A stretch of 64,000 bases of DNA from Clytia hemisphaerica (GCA_902728285.1 CACVBU010000871.1:496001-560000), one strand, 5' to 3'. Shown: positions 20,970 to 33,673, numbered from the stretch's first letter. Notes: generated from the letters alone by a model not told the origin. Made by a program: numbers and translations.

Positions 20970-23721
20970 ATTTTTGTTTTAATGAATTTTTTCCTTTATC
21001 GCTGCGACCGAATAACTGAAACAACAGCTACTTTGATCGATGTTATTTTAACAACTGACGCATCAAACATCTCGTGTTCCCAAGTTATTAATTGTAGTAT
21101 GAGTGATCATGATATTGTTGCTTGCTGTCGAAAATTGAACCATTTTAAATATGAACCAGAAACTATTAAGTGCAGAGATTTTTCAAAATACAATGTTGAC
21201 ACAATCAATAATGAACTGTTAAATGTTGATTGGAATGTCGTTTACAGCACTACATGTCCTGTCAATGCACTCACCCACCTTTTATCGATTCTCAAAGAAA
21301 CACTTAGCAACCATGCACCTATCATCACTAAACGCATCAAAGGTAAACCATCACCTTGGATGACAGAGGACCTCAAAAAACAAATGAATACTCGCGACCA
21401 GCTAAACCGACGTGCTAAAAAGTCTCGAAACAATTATGATTGGCAAAGTTATCGTCGAAAAAAGAACTTTGTTAAAAATGAAATCATACGAGCCAAAAGA
21501 AATCACTTTAAAAACGAACTGAAGGAGAATGCTAATAACCCAGACCGCTTTTGGAAAATCGTTAAGAAAATTTTTCCTGTCAATAACAAATCGAACGTTA
21601 TTACGAAAAGTTTTAATCTCTCTGATGGTAAAACAACGACTGACGAAGACACGATATCTGACGGATTCTGCAAGTTTTATTCTTCAATCGCGAAAAACTT
21701 AAAGGAAAAGTCTTTTCTTTTGAAAAACTTTCTGTGGAGCTATGCAACACCCAATAATAGATACTCCACATTACCAAATTTCAAACTTTCAAGAGTTTCT
21801 GATATTCAAGTACTCAAATACCTTAAAAACTTGAAACGGAAATGTGCTACTGGGTTAGATGATTTACCTGCATCTTACCTCAAAGATATTGCTTATGTCA
21901 TCGCAAAACCGTTAACCCACACCATCAACAACTCTATATCAACTGGTATTGTACCAAATGAGCTAAAATCGGCTCGGATTACACCGATTTTCAAATCAGG
22001 GAATAATGGTCAGTTCGAAAATTACCGCCCCATCAGTATACTTCCAGTTATTTCCAAGATCTACGAAAAATGCATTCACGTCCAGTTGATGAATTATCTA
22101 GAATCCAATCATCTCCTTGCTCCGAATCAATACGGATATCGAAGTAAAAGATCAACTGAACTTGCAACTGCTTACTTCTGTGATAGCATTCGACGTGAGA
22201 TGGACAATGGAAAGTTGACTGGTGCAATCTTTGTCGATCTCAGCAAGGCCTTCGATACCATAGGTCATTCGACAATCATCGATAAATTGTCGAGCTTCGG
22301 AATTAACGGATTAGCAAAGGACTGGATCTCAAGTTACCTCTTCGGACGACATCAACGTGTGCGCTACAATGGATCATTATCACCTCCATCTCAGATCTTC
22401 TGTGGCGTACCTCAAGGATCCATCCTGGGACCTCTGCTGTTTCTGTTAATCTTCAACGACTCAACAAAATCGATAACCACCTGTAAAATGATGATGTATG
22501 CAGACGACACTGTAATTTTCTATTCAGATAAGAATATCGCCCGAATCCACGAGAACCTGCAAAGTGACTTTAATAGTTTTGTCACTTGGTTAGAACACAA
22601 TGAACTTATCATCAACACAAAAATTGGTAAAACTGAAACGATGCTTTTCGGTACCGGGAAAAGGATCAGCATGACAGAAGATACTTCTCTTTCAATAAAA
22701 CATAAAGAGAATATTATCAATCAAACGAACAGTTACAAATACCTTGGTCTCTCACTATCAAACACACTCTGTATGTCACAACACATCACCTCGTCAATCA
22801 AGGTAGCATCATCAAGACTAAACCTTTTGAAGAAAATGAGAGCATTCATGCATACAGAAACTGCCATAGTCATCTATCGATCCATGATCCTACCATTCTT
22901 GACCAATTGCAACTTTGCAACATATGGTGCCACACCCAACTATTTGAAAGAAAGGACTGTTTCACTTGAGAATCGTGCTGCAAGAATAATTGGGGAGAAA
23001 GTAAACAGCACTGATAAGATCAAAATTAAGCGAATGTGTTGTTTTGTTCATCAATGTGTATTTGGTAATGTTTGTGAGCCCTTTCAAAAATACTTTGAAC
23101 TGAAGAAAAAGCAAACTGCTAGAAATTTATCTACAGTGAATGTTCCAAGATTCAAATTAGAATCTGCTCGATATTCTTTCTATGTTCAAGGGGCCTTGGC
23201 TTTTAACAAATTACCAAAGAACTTTCAAATTGAGAAAGACGAATCAAAATTTAGATCATTTTTGAAAAATATTAATAATTTTGTGCACCTGACACCTACT
23301 TTTAGATTTTTGCTACAAACATACGTTTTTAGTTTCTAGCTTTACTACTTAGTCTCTTCTCTCAGCCTCTTTCCACCTTCTAGTCTCTTGTGGCGTTTTA
23401 GCATTAGATTTTACCACCACTTCTCCGAGTCTTGTATTTTAGAGAATGTCCCATAAAATTTCATTCAAACAATAGTTCTTAATCTATTGTTTCCCGTGAA
23501 CTTTATGAGGCACGCTGTAGAATTCTTAATTATTCTAAATCTTTTAAAATGATTTTAAAATGAATGTTTTTAAGAAATTTTTTTATGGTATTTTTAATAT
23601 TTATTTTATATTTATATATAGTTATATTTCATATTTACAGGACCCGATGGAAAACAGTATATTTATATAACTGAGGTGTATATCCTGTATAAATATTCGT
23701 AATAATAATAATAATAATAAC
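20970..23721 (+). mobile_element. 5'-truncated CR1/L2-like LINE
   Basis: It starts within the endonuclease domain and ends in (TAA)n at 23701-23721, the usual outcome of incomplete target-primed reverse transcription. The coding part is 20982-23339. A target duplication was not found by eye. Confidence 0.8.
20982..23339 (+). CDS. LINE ORF2 fragment: endonuclease end + intact reverse transcriptase
   Basis: 785 codons without a break. The first ~60 residues are the end of the APE endonuclease ('TETTATLIDVILTTDA' and 'MSDHDIVACC'), so the apparent ATG is not the true start. The RT core shows 'FENYRPISILPVISKIYEK', 'IFVDLSKAFDTIGHSTI', 'GVPQGSILGPLLFLLIFND' and catalytic 'MYADDTVIFY', with the C-terminal '...LAFNKLPKNFQ' motif present. 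The frame is fully open, which suggests a young insertion. It differs clearly in sequence from the LINE at 4.8-9.2 kb, so two lineages are present. Confidence 0.85.
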   Translation: MNFFLYRCDRITETTATLIDVILTTDASNISCSQVINCSMSDHDIVACCRKLNHFKYEPETIKCRDFSKYNVDTINNELLNVDWNVVYSTTCPVNALTHLLSILKETLSNHAPIITKRIKGKPSPWMTEDLKKQMNTRDQLNRRAKKSRNNYDWQSYRRKKNFVKNEIIRAKRNHFKNELKENANNPDRFWKIVKKIFPVNNKSNVITKSFNLSDGKTTTDEDTISDGFCKFYSSIAKNLKEKSFLLKNFLWSYATPNNRYSTLPNFKLSRVSDIQVLKYLKNLKRKCATGLDDLPASYLKDIAYVIAKPLTHTINNSISTGIVPNELKSARITPIFKSGNNGQFENYRPISILPVISKIYEKCIHVQLMNYLESNHLLAPNQYGYRSKRSTELATAYFCDSIRREMDNGKLTGAIFVDLSKAFDTIGHSTIIDKLSSFGINGLAKDWISSYLFGRHQRVRYNGSLSPPSQIFCGVPQGSILGPLLFLLIFNDSTKSITTCKMMMYADDTVIFYSDKNIARIHENLQSDFNSFVTWLEHNELIINTKIGKTETMLFGTGKRISMTEDTSLSIKHKENIINQTNSYKYLGLSLSNTLCMSQHITSSIKVASSRLNLLKKMRAFMHTETAIVIYRSMILPFLTNCNFATYGATPNYLKERTVSLENRAARIIGEKVNSTDKIKIKRMCCFVHQCVFGNVCEPFQKYFELKKKQTARNLSTVNVPRFKLESARYSFYVQGALAFNKLPKNFQIEKDESKFRSFLKNINNFVHLTPTFRFLLQTYVFSF

Positions 23722-23858
23722 CGTTTAGTGTGTGAAGTTAAAAAATACTCTTTAAAAGTACTGTAAGTATTTATAATTTGATGCCAAACCTCAAAAATAA
23801 CAAATTTCTATCTAAAGAAATAAAAAAAAGATGTTCTCTCCTAATACAATACACAGCT

Positions 23859-24196
23859 ACACGCTTCTTTCTTTATAAGAATGGTATAAATCCATTTCAT
23901 CATGGATATTCTTAACTTTTTTGGGAAAATCATCCTAGAATATTCTAATCTTACAGCATTCTGATGTTAGGTTCCTAAATCAGACTAGATTTAACTTTTA
24001 GTACATACGTGTCAAGCATAAAATGGCATTTTTTGTGAAAGAAGTGAGCCTTGGGGGGTAATTGGCAATTTATAATTGAAAATGCTCTAAAAATGGCATT
24101 CTTAGCTTGAGTAACAAAATTCCATGATGGTGATATTCTTAGCATTATTCTTATTATTTTGGCCATTTTCATCATTCTTATTAAAAAAAAGCGTGT
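23859..24196. mobile_element. ACACGCTTTTTTATAAGAAT MITE, copy 1
   Basis: The left end 'ACACGCTTCTTTCTTTATAA' and the right end 'TTATTAAAAAAAAGCGTGT' are inverted repeats. A shorter relative is at 44382-44534. Confidence 0.5.
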
Positions 24197-25480
24197 ACTC
24201 TTTCTTGCCAAGAAGAAGGGGGAGAAGTTTATGTCTAATGTTTACTCTTCTTCGTATCACATATTTTTCAGAAGAACGAAGAACTAGTTACTGAGTTTCT
24301 TTCAGTGAGTCTTTTTATGCATGAGTAACTTCAACTTTGCAAAAAGACGGTTCGTGAAAATGCAGGGTTGGGATTTAAGGATTTGGATTCGGATTTCGGA
24401 TTCGAAATAAGCTTTGTCAAAAAAATCGAAAAAAGATATTGACTTCAAACCAAAAGATCTTGAAAGATTACATAACATAGAGCAAGTCTTGACAAAAACT
24501 GTTATCAAAATGGGCGTGGCCTTGACGCTAATTTGGGAAATTCCCCTTTTTGGACCTACTCCCGTGGAGGTCCTATAAATTACCCTCTGTTCGTTCGTCC
24601 GTCCGTTCGTTACCAACTTTTCTCGAGATTGGCTTATTAGTTTTTTCTGATTTTTTGCACAAAGATGTGTAATTATAAACCCTCGAATGTGACAGAGCCC
24701 GATTTTCAACAAAAAAATTTGGGGCAAATTTGGGCCAAAAAACGGCTAAAAAACGGGTTTTTTGGACGAAGAATTGGATCATTAATTTTTTCGGATTTTT
24801 TGCATGAAAGTTGGAAAAGATGGCTCAAGCAGGAGCCAAATTACTCAATTTTTTGATGAGATGAGTCTTAAATATGAAAGAATATTTTAAGAGCATGAAA
24901 TTTTGGTTTCTAAACGTTTTTTTATAAGAAACAAACGACTAATTTTAATAGATCGTCACTATTTGTGTTCTGAATGATTCTTTAACGGTCATGCTCACGT
25001 AGATATCAATTATTTACGTGTTAGATGCATAACCCGGTCCATAAAAGTATCACTTTTTAGGATTCAAATTTCCGGCTTATTACACACTTTGACTGCTGGT
25101 TCACAGTCCCCTTGTTGTACGACCTCAAACCAAAAACAAGAAGCCCGTTAGGCGTGAAGGCCCAGCAAAAGCGTAATTTACGCGATTTCCAAAAATTCCA
25201 AAAAATGTTTAACAAGATTTCAGGAAAGGGATGTCCAAAGGATTTAAAATTTTACTGCGTCGAGCAAAATAAAATGAAAAATAAGTCGACAAGGATAATT
25301 CTCCCTTTCTTCATTTCTTAGAACAGGGAAGTGAAAAAATAAACGAAACATAATGTACAGTAGTCAATCAAAAATAAATTGCATGTTGAAAGCTCGAAAC
25401 TTTCTACCCGAAGGTAAACAATCAAATTCAAAATATCATTAAATTCAACTTCCATAAGAAACAACATCATTGCATGAAAA
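24197..25480. other. non-coding repeat-derived stretch
   Basis: Bases 24540-24780 include the 'CGTTCGTCCGTCCGTTCG' stretch and the downstream 'GATTTTTTGCACAAAGATGTG' that recur in inverted orientation at 43560-44330, so this is a dispersed repeat. A 69-codon ORF at 25112-25321 begins next to a CAG acceptor, but no family was recognised. Confidence 0.4.
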
Positions 25481-25489
25481 AAGTTCTAA

Positions 25490-27310
25490 TCTTGTTCAAA
25501 TTTACACATGAGCTGCATTTTAGTCTACATTTACCATGTCCATATTCCATTTAAAATTAGTATTTTATAATAATTCTGTGTCGAGTTTGAAAAATCAAGC
25601 CGCCAATTCGTAAAACACAACAGATCCAGAAACAACCATATTCACATGTAGCATCATGGAAAAAGTTCCAATCTTGTTCAAATTTACACATGAGCTGCAG
25701 TTTAGTCTCCATTGCCATATTCCATTTAATCGGTATTTGAAATAATTCTGTGTCGGGTTTGAAAAATCAAGCCACCAATTCGTTGAACGAGACAGATTTA
25801 GAAATATATAACCATTTTCACACGTAGCATCATGAAAAAAGTTCCAATCTTGTTCAAATTTACACATGAGCTGCAGTTTTAGTCTCCATTGCCATATTCC
25901 ATTTAATCGGTATTTGAAATAATTCTGTGTCGAGTTTGAAAAATCAAGCCACCAATTCGTTGAACGAGACAGATCTAGAAATATATAACCATTTTCACAC
26001 GTAGCATCATGAAAAAAGTTCCAATCTTGTTCAAATTTACACATGAGCTGCAGTTTAGTCTCCATTGCCATATTCCATTTAATCGGTATTTGAAATAATT
26101 CTGTGTCGAGTTTGAAAAAATCAAGCCACCAATTCGTTGAACGAGACAGATCTAGAAATATATAACCATTTTCACACGTAGCATCATGGAAAAAGTTCCT
26201 ATCTTGTTCAAATTTACACATGAGCTGCAGTTTAGTCTCCATTGCCATATTCCATTTAATTGGTAATTGAAATAATTCTGTGTCGAGTTTGAAAAATCAA
26301 GCCACCAATTCGTTGAACGAGACAGATCTAGAAATATATTAGCCTGGGAATCCAAGCGTTAAACTTTTTTCACAGTCTAGTTTATGATATTTTTGCTGCT
26401 GGTTTAACGCTTGGTGCAGGTAACTCGCCTGCAGGGACATTTTTCCCTGCAATGCAGGTTCGGCCTGATTGGCCTGCTTTCGGCGTATTACTTAGCAGTA
26501 ATTTCGCGCGCATTTTGATAATTTCGATGCACGCGCATAATTTATGGAAAAAGCTGACTTTGCAGAAAAAAGGAAAACAAATGAAAATGAAAACATAGAT
26601 TCATTTAGAAACAAAATGGCTGTTGACTGGAAGTCTAAATACATGTGGCTGATGTTTTGATGTGGTTTTTAGTAGTTTTGAAAGTCTTTAGAGCTTGTGA
26701 AAGAGTTTTTATGGTAAGTTAATTATGTGTGTTTGCCTGGGTTTCCAAAGTTCAGAAAGTCTGTCAAGAAGGGTTCACACACAGACTGTTTATAACATTC
26801 TGTGTCAGACTAATCTACCTGCACCAAGCTCTATAATTTTAGAACTTTGTGAGGTGAGGTATTTTTTGTTTTTTCTAAAATTATGAGCTTGGATTCCCAG
26901 GCTAGAAATATATAACCATTTTCACACGTAGCATCATGGAAAAAGTTCCAATCTTGTTCAAATTTACACATGAGCTGCATCTTAGTCTCCATTGCAATAT
27001 TCCATTTAATCGGTATTTGAAATAATTCCGTGTCGAGTTTGAAAAATCAAGCCACCAATTCGTTAAACGAGACAGACTTAGAAATATATAACCATTTTCA
27101 CACGTAGCATCATGGAAAAAGTTCCAATCTTGTTCAAATTTACACATGAGCTGCATTTTAGTCTCCATTGCCATATTCCATTTAATATCGGTATTTGAAA
27201 TAATTCCGTGTTGTTGAGTTTGAAAAATCAAGCCACCAATTCGTTAAACGAGACAGATCTAGAAATAACCATTTTCACACGTAGTATGATTGAAAAAGTT
27301 CCAATCTTGC
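25490..27310 (-). repeat. ~177-bp satellite array A with an open reading frame
   Basis: Seven to eight head-to-tail copies with spacing of 175-182 bp (landmark CACATGAGCTGCA at 25506, 25688, 25863, 26040, 26218, 26967 and 27144). On the - strand the 177-bp unit equals 59 codons, and about four units read through openly (26248-25595). Each carries 'CKFEQDWNFFHDATCENGY' and 'DLSRSTNWWLDFSN'. The array is interrupted by a transposon at 26340-26904. A diverged array of the same family is at 46600-47640. The array has no signal peptide and no clear start, so coding status is uncertain. Confidence 0.8.
26340..26904. mobile_element. non-autonomous DNA transposon with 18-bp TIRs and 9-bp TSD
   Basis: Perfect inverted ends TAGCCTGGGAATCCAAGC / GCTTGGATTCCCAGGCTA, flanked on both sides by GAAATATAT (26331-26339 and 26905-26913). 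A 9-bp duplication is typical of Mutator-like elements (family knowledge). It split satellite array A, so it inserted after the array formed. No transposase is encoded in the 565 bp. Confidence 0.85.
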
Positions 27311-28850
27311 TATAATTTACACATGAACTCCATTTTAGTGTTCATCAGCAAATTCCAGAATCAAGTCTTTTTGAAAACAAGAAACTAAAAGTGAAAGTCA
27401 GAAATTGATTTAAGGTATAGAATTTTCACTCAGAAAGCTTTATGAAAACTATAACATATGACAGAATGTTGAAAAAGTTTACAAAAAAAAATCACTACAA
27501 AGTTTCTTTTGTTTGAAAGTCTCTTGACCACTAAAGCAAAGAAAATGTTCAAGAAAATAAGAATCAACACATGAAATCAATCTCCTCGCTTCAACCGCCA
27601 TCTTGTATCTGTTTTGTTTTGAAAACGTTTGTTGTTTAAGGAGCGCGAAATCAGAAAATATATCTTTTTTAGCCAGTACCCGACTTTCGCAAGCTTTTCC
27701 CTCTCCAGACGGCAAAAAGTGTGTTACTGGTATAAAGCGCCGTTTCTACCAAAACGGACACACAGAAGGAAACACGGAAAAAAAATAGTGACACTCTCTT
27801 TAAAGGCCCACTCGCTAGCGCTGGGCCAACAAATGCAAGCTTACATGAATTTATTTGAATTTTTATATATCAGAAGTTTTTTCCCCGCTAATATTACGAT
27901 AAAACAAGAGCCGCAAAGATGCGGATAAATATTTCCTTTACAAATGTTAAAATAATAATTGATGTCCTCAAAAGATTTCAAAATGCTTTAAATCTCAGAT
28001 AACATCAAGCAACACAAGTCCCTAAGAATTTCAAAATTCCATTTATGTTATTGCCAGTATTTACAGGATTATTCATAAGATGACTGTAGGTTCAAAGCTA
28101 CGGATCACGGAATATATCCAAGCTGAACCCGACTGAGAACAACAATGCAGTAATCAAATTGGCTGGAACTTTAATTTTCGTTAGGTGGACTTTAAATGGA
28201 TTTTAGTATTATACTAGCGGTCACCCGGCGTCGCACCGCCAAAGTAAGAGTGTTGTTGAATACATCAAAAGACCTGATCATATAATTATTATTTTAAGCG
28301 CTGATTTCCAGAAATATTATATAGCCAAAAAGGGCTAATATTTAAAATGAAAGAATGACAAAAAGGAGAATATTTCACAGTAAGAAAACCAAAGAAAATT
28401 TTTATATATTTTCAAAATGAGATGAAAATATTTGCATTATACTTTCATATATAAATATTGTAAAAAATGTAAAATTTAAAGTAACTTTTGGAGTTTTGTG
28501 AAATAATGTATGTGCTAAAAAGTAAAAATCTTTCAAACAGGGAAAAAATTTCATATTATCCGACAGAATAATCTCATTTTTATATACAGTACAGGGAAAC
28601 ATTTCATAATCTGAAAGAATGTCGATAGGAAAAAATTCCCCTAACACAGAAGCCATTTTATGATTTTCCAAAAGCATGCTGCAAGAGCAAAAAATGTCAC
28701 ATACTTGGAAACAATCAAAACTTCCAAAAAAATGTCAGAAAATAAATAAATTGTCATGCAAGGAAATCACTTGAGTTTTCTTCATTTTTTAAATGCATGT
28801 GGAAGAAAATGTCAAGTTCACGACAAAAGTTTCCACGTTTTAAATGTACA
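27311..28850. other. non-coding stretch
   Basis: AT-rich. A short GC-rich island at 28213-28245 ('CTAGCGGTCACCCGGCGTCG') resembles the 5' edge of some dispersed retroposons. Imperfect ~60-bp repeats (TTTCCACGTTTTAAATGCA) start at about 28780. No gene recognised. Confidence 0.4.
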
Positions 28851-28851
28851 T

Positions 28852-29265
28852 ACCGTCAACTGCTTTAACTTGGGACGATTGGTCGAAACATGGGACTGTT
28901 TTGATATCTGGTCTGTATTTTTCACTAACTTGTTAAATCTCTTTGACAACAAATTTGTTTTGATAACTCCACAAAGTTTATCAATCATACTTCCTTTCAT
29001 AACATGTCACGATAACTTTCACTGATAGCGAAGATTGGAGAATTAGAGAATGCCCGCTGCCTAACCGCCTATCGCCCGATGGGATTAACAAATAACGCGT
29101 GTGTAACTTGCCCGCATGAGTGACGTCAAATGCTTCATCGTTTTGCCATTTTTTAATACGCCGTTCATTAACTCAAATCAAATGACTTTGGAGGTTCGGT
29201 GAAATGGTGGCCAAATTGTTGTCCCATGTTTTGTCAGATAGTCCCAAGTTGGAGCAGTTGACGGT
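28852..29265. mobile_element. ACCGTCAACTGC MITE
   Basis: Inverted ends of about 45 bp: 'ACCGTCAACTGCTTTAACTT' at the left, the complement of 'ACCGTCAACTGCTCCAACTT' at the right, both continuing to AAACATGGGAC. It lies within a direct ~60-bp repeat (TTCACGACAAAAGTTTCCACG on both sides). Confidence 0.6.
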
Positions 29266-30306
29266 AAAAAAATCTCCAAATTCACGACAAAAGTTTCCAC
29301 GTTTAAACACAAGTTGCAAAAGATTTCTAAATTCAAAACTAAAGTTTTCCACGTTTTAAAATGCACGCGGGGAAGAAAATCTCCAAGTTCAAGAAAAATT
29401 TTAATTGTACATGTGAGGTGATTTCAAATTATTTATATCCATATCATGCGTAAAACCTTTTAAGAAGTAACAAACCTTCATATGGGGCCGTGGTTCCAGA
29501 TCGGTTAGTTAAATTGAAATTTATACAACGAGTTTTCACTAACTGTCAATAGCAGTTACAGCTTAATATGTGTAATAAAAACCAAGCGAAATCAATCATA
29601 CCATCAATTTTCAGTGGTCAAAGCAGTTTTTTTCTGTGAGACGGAAAATTTCCTAACAGAGATATTTTGTTATATAGTGACACCCGCAGGCCCCACCATG
29701 GTTGGGGCCGAGGGCCAGAAATTTTTCAGATCTTTTACCCCCTAGATTGGCTAAAATGGCACTAAAATTCGTTAATTAAAACAACTCAGAATGTTCTTAA
29801 AATGCCTATTATACAGCGAAAATAGGCTGAAACATGAACGTTATACTATGTATATACAAGGTATATATAAATTTTTAAAACTTTGATAGAAATGTTAAGA
29901 TGAAAACGAGGCTGCAACGTCATCCTATACAATTTCATACAGCGAAAATATGTCTTAAATCGCTGTAAAATGAATAGAAAACAAAATATAAAAGTAGATA
30001 TGAACGTCATATTGCGTATATACAAAACTTGAAGATGCTCAATTTGATAGAAATGTTAAGATAAAAACGAGGCTGCAACGTCATCCTATATAATTTCAAA
30101 CTGTCAACTTGCGATAGACTTTTCGGTTTAGCATTTAAGTAAACAAAAAAACTATGAAACTAATCAGCCCTGTCGTAGACATTTTAAATGGAGTGAACAA
30201 AACAAAATACGATCCTCGTTGCGGATAAAGAACAAGCAATTGGATTTAAGAGCACTTGAAATAGCTAGAGACTAAAGTTTGTTTTTGCTGCTTTTGAGGG
30301 GAAGAT

Positions 30307-30570
30307 TTGTTTCCAGGGTTAATCTTTTGTTTTTGTTGGCAAACTTCTAGCTCGGTTTCTTTCGGATTTGAAACAGATTCTGCTGTTACAGTGGAGCTTT
30401 TCTTTCGTTTTCGCTGGCAAACTTCTGACTCGGTTTCTTTCGAATTTGAAACAGATTCTGCTGTGTTACAGTGGAACTTTTCTTTCGTTTTCGCTGGAAA
30501 ACTTCTGACTCGGTTTCTTTCGGATTTGCAACAGATTCTGCTGTTACAGTGGAACTTTTCTTTGTTTTCG
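30307..30570 (-). repeat. three ~80-bp tandem repeats in transposase C-terminal exon
   Basis: Units share CAGATTCTGCTGTTACAGTGGA on the + strand. One unit carries an extra GT ('GCTGTGTTACAG'), which shifts the frame of the last unit, so the C-terminal residues differ between units. Confidence 0.7.
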
Positions 30571-33500
30571 ATCTCATGGATTTCTTAACCTTTTCACAAA
30601 TTTCTTCCCGAATGGTTTCAACAACTTTGTGCACGCTTTGCTTCTTCCTTTCAACTGGAATTTTCTAATATGAAACAATAACTCATTCAAAATAAGCAAA
30701 ACAGTACAGAGAAAAATTGAAAGTTTTGATCACGTCATTCTTAACAATTATTAATTGTAGTCATCTCCTTATTCAACATATTCATCGATTCAGTAAAATG
30801 TCAGTCGGTAATCAGTTAGTCATACTGTCATGCTGTACTGTAGATAAAGTCACTGTCAGTTGCCGCTTGTTGAAATTTAATTTTACCTTTGCCCCTAAAG
30901 CTTTATTGGAATCACTCTTCTCTTTACGTTTTTTGGCGATTCGAGTTTTATATCTTGCGTTTGCAGTGCGAACAAAATAAACGGCGTTTGAGTTGATGGG
31001 ATCATACAAGGGGTCTTTGCGATGGTAAATTTCAGAGGAAGATTTCGACTGTAAGCTGTATTTTACGGTCATGATACCATCGTAAGTTTCCACATTCATG
31101 CGGTTTGATTTGCGGTCGATGATGTCATTCATTTTGCTGAAAGATGACTCCACTTGAGGGCCGGTAAAAATTGACAGACAAGCTTTCACTACTTTCGATA
31201 AAACACAGGGTATTTCTTGGTTAAAAAAACCTTGTTCCACCAATGATCAAGACGAATATCTTTTCCTGCTTCGTCGGTAGTTGATGGAAGACCATCGTCC
31301 AATTGAATGCGGGAAACTTCATTTAGATACAATTCTCGATCTTCTTCGCTGCCAAGGATTGTGGGAAAGAAGTCGGAAAGGGTTTTAAGGTGAATGTAAG
31401 ACTTTCCAGATACGATGTGGTTAGGATCAAGCCCAGCCAAGCATTGTAAAACACGATTAGATAATGGAAAGTTCTTCTGTATGTACATTGCTGTTTCAAC
31501 GTAGGCTTCCTTAACACATGCTTTGAATTCGTTGAGAGTCTCAATCTTTTTTTCTTCTTTTAATTTCTTACCGAGCGTTCTCGTCATTGTGCCTGTATAG
31601 ATGTGCTTGCTTTTTCGTAAATTTCCCTTCACGTCAACTTTCTGAAGCTTTGACCCGGTGAGACCTTTAAAAAGAATTCGATTCATTTTCTTTAGGGAAT
31701 GTCATGAAATCAAATCCTAAACACAATTCTTTAATTTCTAACCCTTAAAAGTAGCTTTAAACAGACTGATTTGCCAAAATATCTTACTGGTGAAATCAAA
31801 TCATTTAGATATCCGGGTCAAAAGAAGTTAGAGATATGCATTTTAAGGATATCAACCATTTTGGAAAAGAATAGATATACCTTTGATAGTGCTGTGCTCC
31901 ATGAAACATGCAAAGAATTCGCGAGTGACAGAGGAAATACTGCTATGAAGTCTATGCACTTGTGGTGACTTCTGTTGAAAGATCAGGACAAAAGATTTGA
32001 ACAAAGGAAGCACTGCTTGATAGAATTCAGCCACAAGCTTAGTCATGTCACATCTATGTATCAATTTTCCAAAGATGCGTTGTTTTCGTTCCTTGCCTTT
32101 TTTAGTTAGACCTTTCTTTCGCATTGTGCTTTGAATTTCAATGATATTTTGTTTGCCTTCCTTGCTGGCATCAACTGTGAGTAGTTCTTTCTCATCTTTG
32201 TAAAGAAGGCGATCTTCTTTGGTCATCCAACTGAAATACAACAACCAGAGTGCACTAAACATAGGATAATTTTGGGTTGTTGAATTATATGATGATAACC
32301 ACCGATGTGCAACTGGTTCGCTAGGCTTGTGGTATTCAGAACCAATGATAAGACAAATATGTTGGAGAGCCTGCTTAATATCCGCACTGAACTTGACGTC
32401 ATTGTGAATATCACGCCATAAACTTTCAATGTGTTGTTTGAAGGGTTTGCAAAACACTTTAACAGCATTGTGAACTTTGTGGCATAAATCTCCGTCAATA
32501 TCAAGCAAATGCAGGGCCTTATCACGGAGCCTAAAAAGATGAAACATGAAGCATAGTCTAAAACAAATACTGTATTGAATAGAGTTGAATGATTAGCCAT
32601 ATAAGATAAATTACTCGAAAATGACGTGATTAACTTTTTCTTCAAACAACCGAGAGGAAAATTATCAATAAGACAAGACGAAACCATACACCTTCATAAG
32701 ACATGCACCTTCATAAGACATACCTTTTCTCGATTCCACTTTTTACACCACGCATGTAAGCTGCTGAATCACTGAGGTCGGAAATCAGATTATCAAATGG
32801 AATTTGGTCTTTGGCAAATACATCACAGATTCCTTCGAACAACTCTAAAGCATTGGTTTTGATACATTCGAAAGAGCAATAATGTTCTACAACACATTCA
32901 CCAATCGATTCATCAAAATACGAGACAAGAATTGTAAAGACTTTCATACCACTTGATGCGGTGCATTCATCAATGTTAATGGAAAAAGGTGATTTTCGTA
33001 GATTACTGATTATTTGTCTTCTTTTATGAACACCAAGACCATCCACAATCTTGTAAGTTGCTGAAGTCGCACTGATATTTACTGCATTCAGAGCTTTTGA
33101 ATCTACACTCAAGTCTTTGCATAATTGTGTTAAGTGAGGAGCAACCGAGAGTGGTAAATTGTGTTCACAAATAAACGATACTATATACGCTTCTATATTA
33201 CATTTCCGGTCGAGAAGACTTACAAGGGGTTTCTTCACAACAACCTTTCCAGAGTCGCAAAGTTCTTTGTCATGAACATTATCGGCTGCTCCGTAAGGCA
33301 ATTGGCATGTGGGTTGTTGATCAGTGTTCGTTACAGGCTCGTAATATGATACTGGAAGGGATGTATTACTAACTCTAACTTCTCTCTCCTTCTTATGTTT
33401 TTCCTTAGTCTGTGCGTGTTTTCGAAGGTTATTTTTACCCGCAGAACCGTATGATATTGGCGTTTTGCAATATGTACAATATGCATAGCCTGGTTTATTT

Positions 33501-33673
33501 ATCTTGACGATGTAATCTGACAAAAAGTCTTTGTGCGGTCCCAAGTCTCTCTCCTCTAACCAGCACCAACGCCATTTGTTTTTTACTGTACCTTCCAAGT
33601 CGCATTGCTCTCCTTTACGCTCTAAAACTTTGTATGTCACGTTCTCTAACACTATGTACTTTTCTGAATCCAT
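30386..33673 (-). pseudogene. hAT transposase with BED zinc finger (4 exons, one frameshift)
   Basis: Exons on the complement: 33673-32724, 32530-31881, 31664-30887 and 30664-30386, with consistent splice phases (2, 1, 0). Exon 1 has a BED-type finger ('YCTYC...LRKHAQTKEKH', residues ~60-90) and the catalytic-core start 'SINIDECTAS'. Exon 2 carries 'PSEPVAHRWLSSYNST', a hAT-like motif. Exon 3 ends with the dimerisation region 'LDHWWNKVF' and 'VLSKVVKACLSIFTGPQVES'. These last two are in different frames: one base is missing in a T7 run at 31223-31229. Exon 4 encodes a Lys/Ser-rich tail made of three ~80-bp repeats. The product would be a nuclear cut-and-paste transposase. It is otherwise intact, so recent activity or an assembly error is possible. 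Confidence 0.8.

Noticed and set aside
25096-25321. possible last exon of CCDC146 after the CAG at 25106
   Set aside because: Two frames are open for 22 and 69 codons but neither shows convincing likeness to the family, and the phase could not be tied to the exon ending at 15445.
26152-27231. separate genes in satellite array A
   Set aside because: The ORFs are multiples of the tandem unit and change frame between copies; there is no signal peptide, start context or splice structure.
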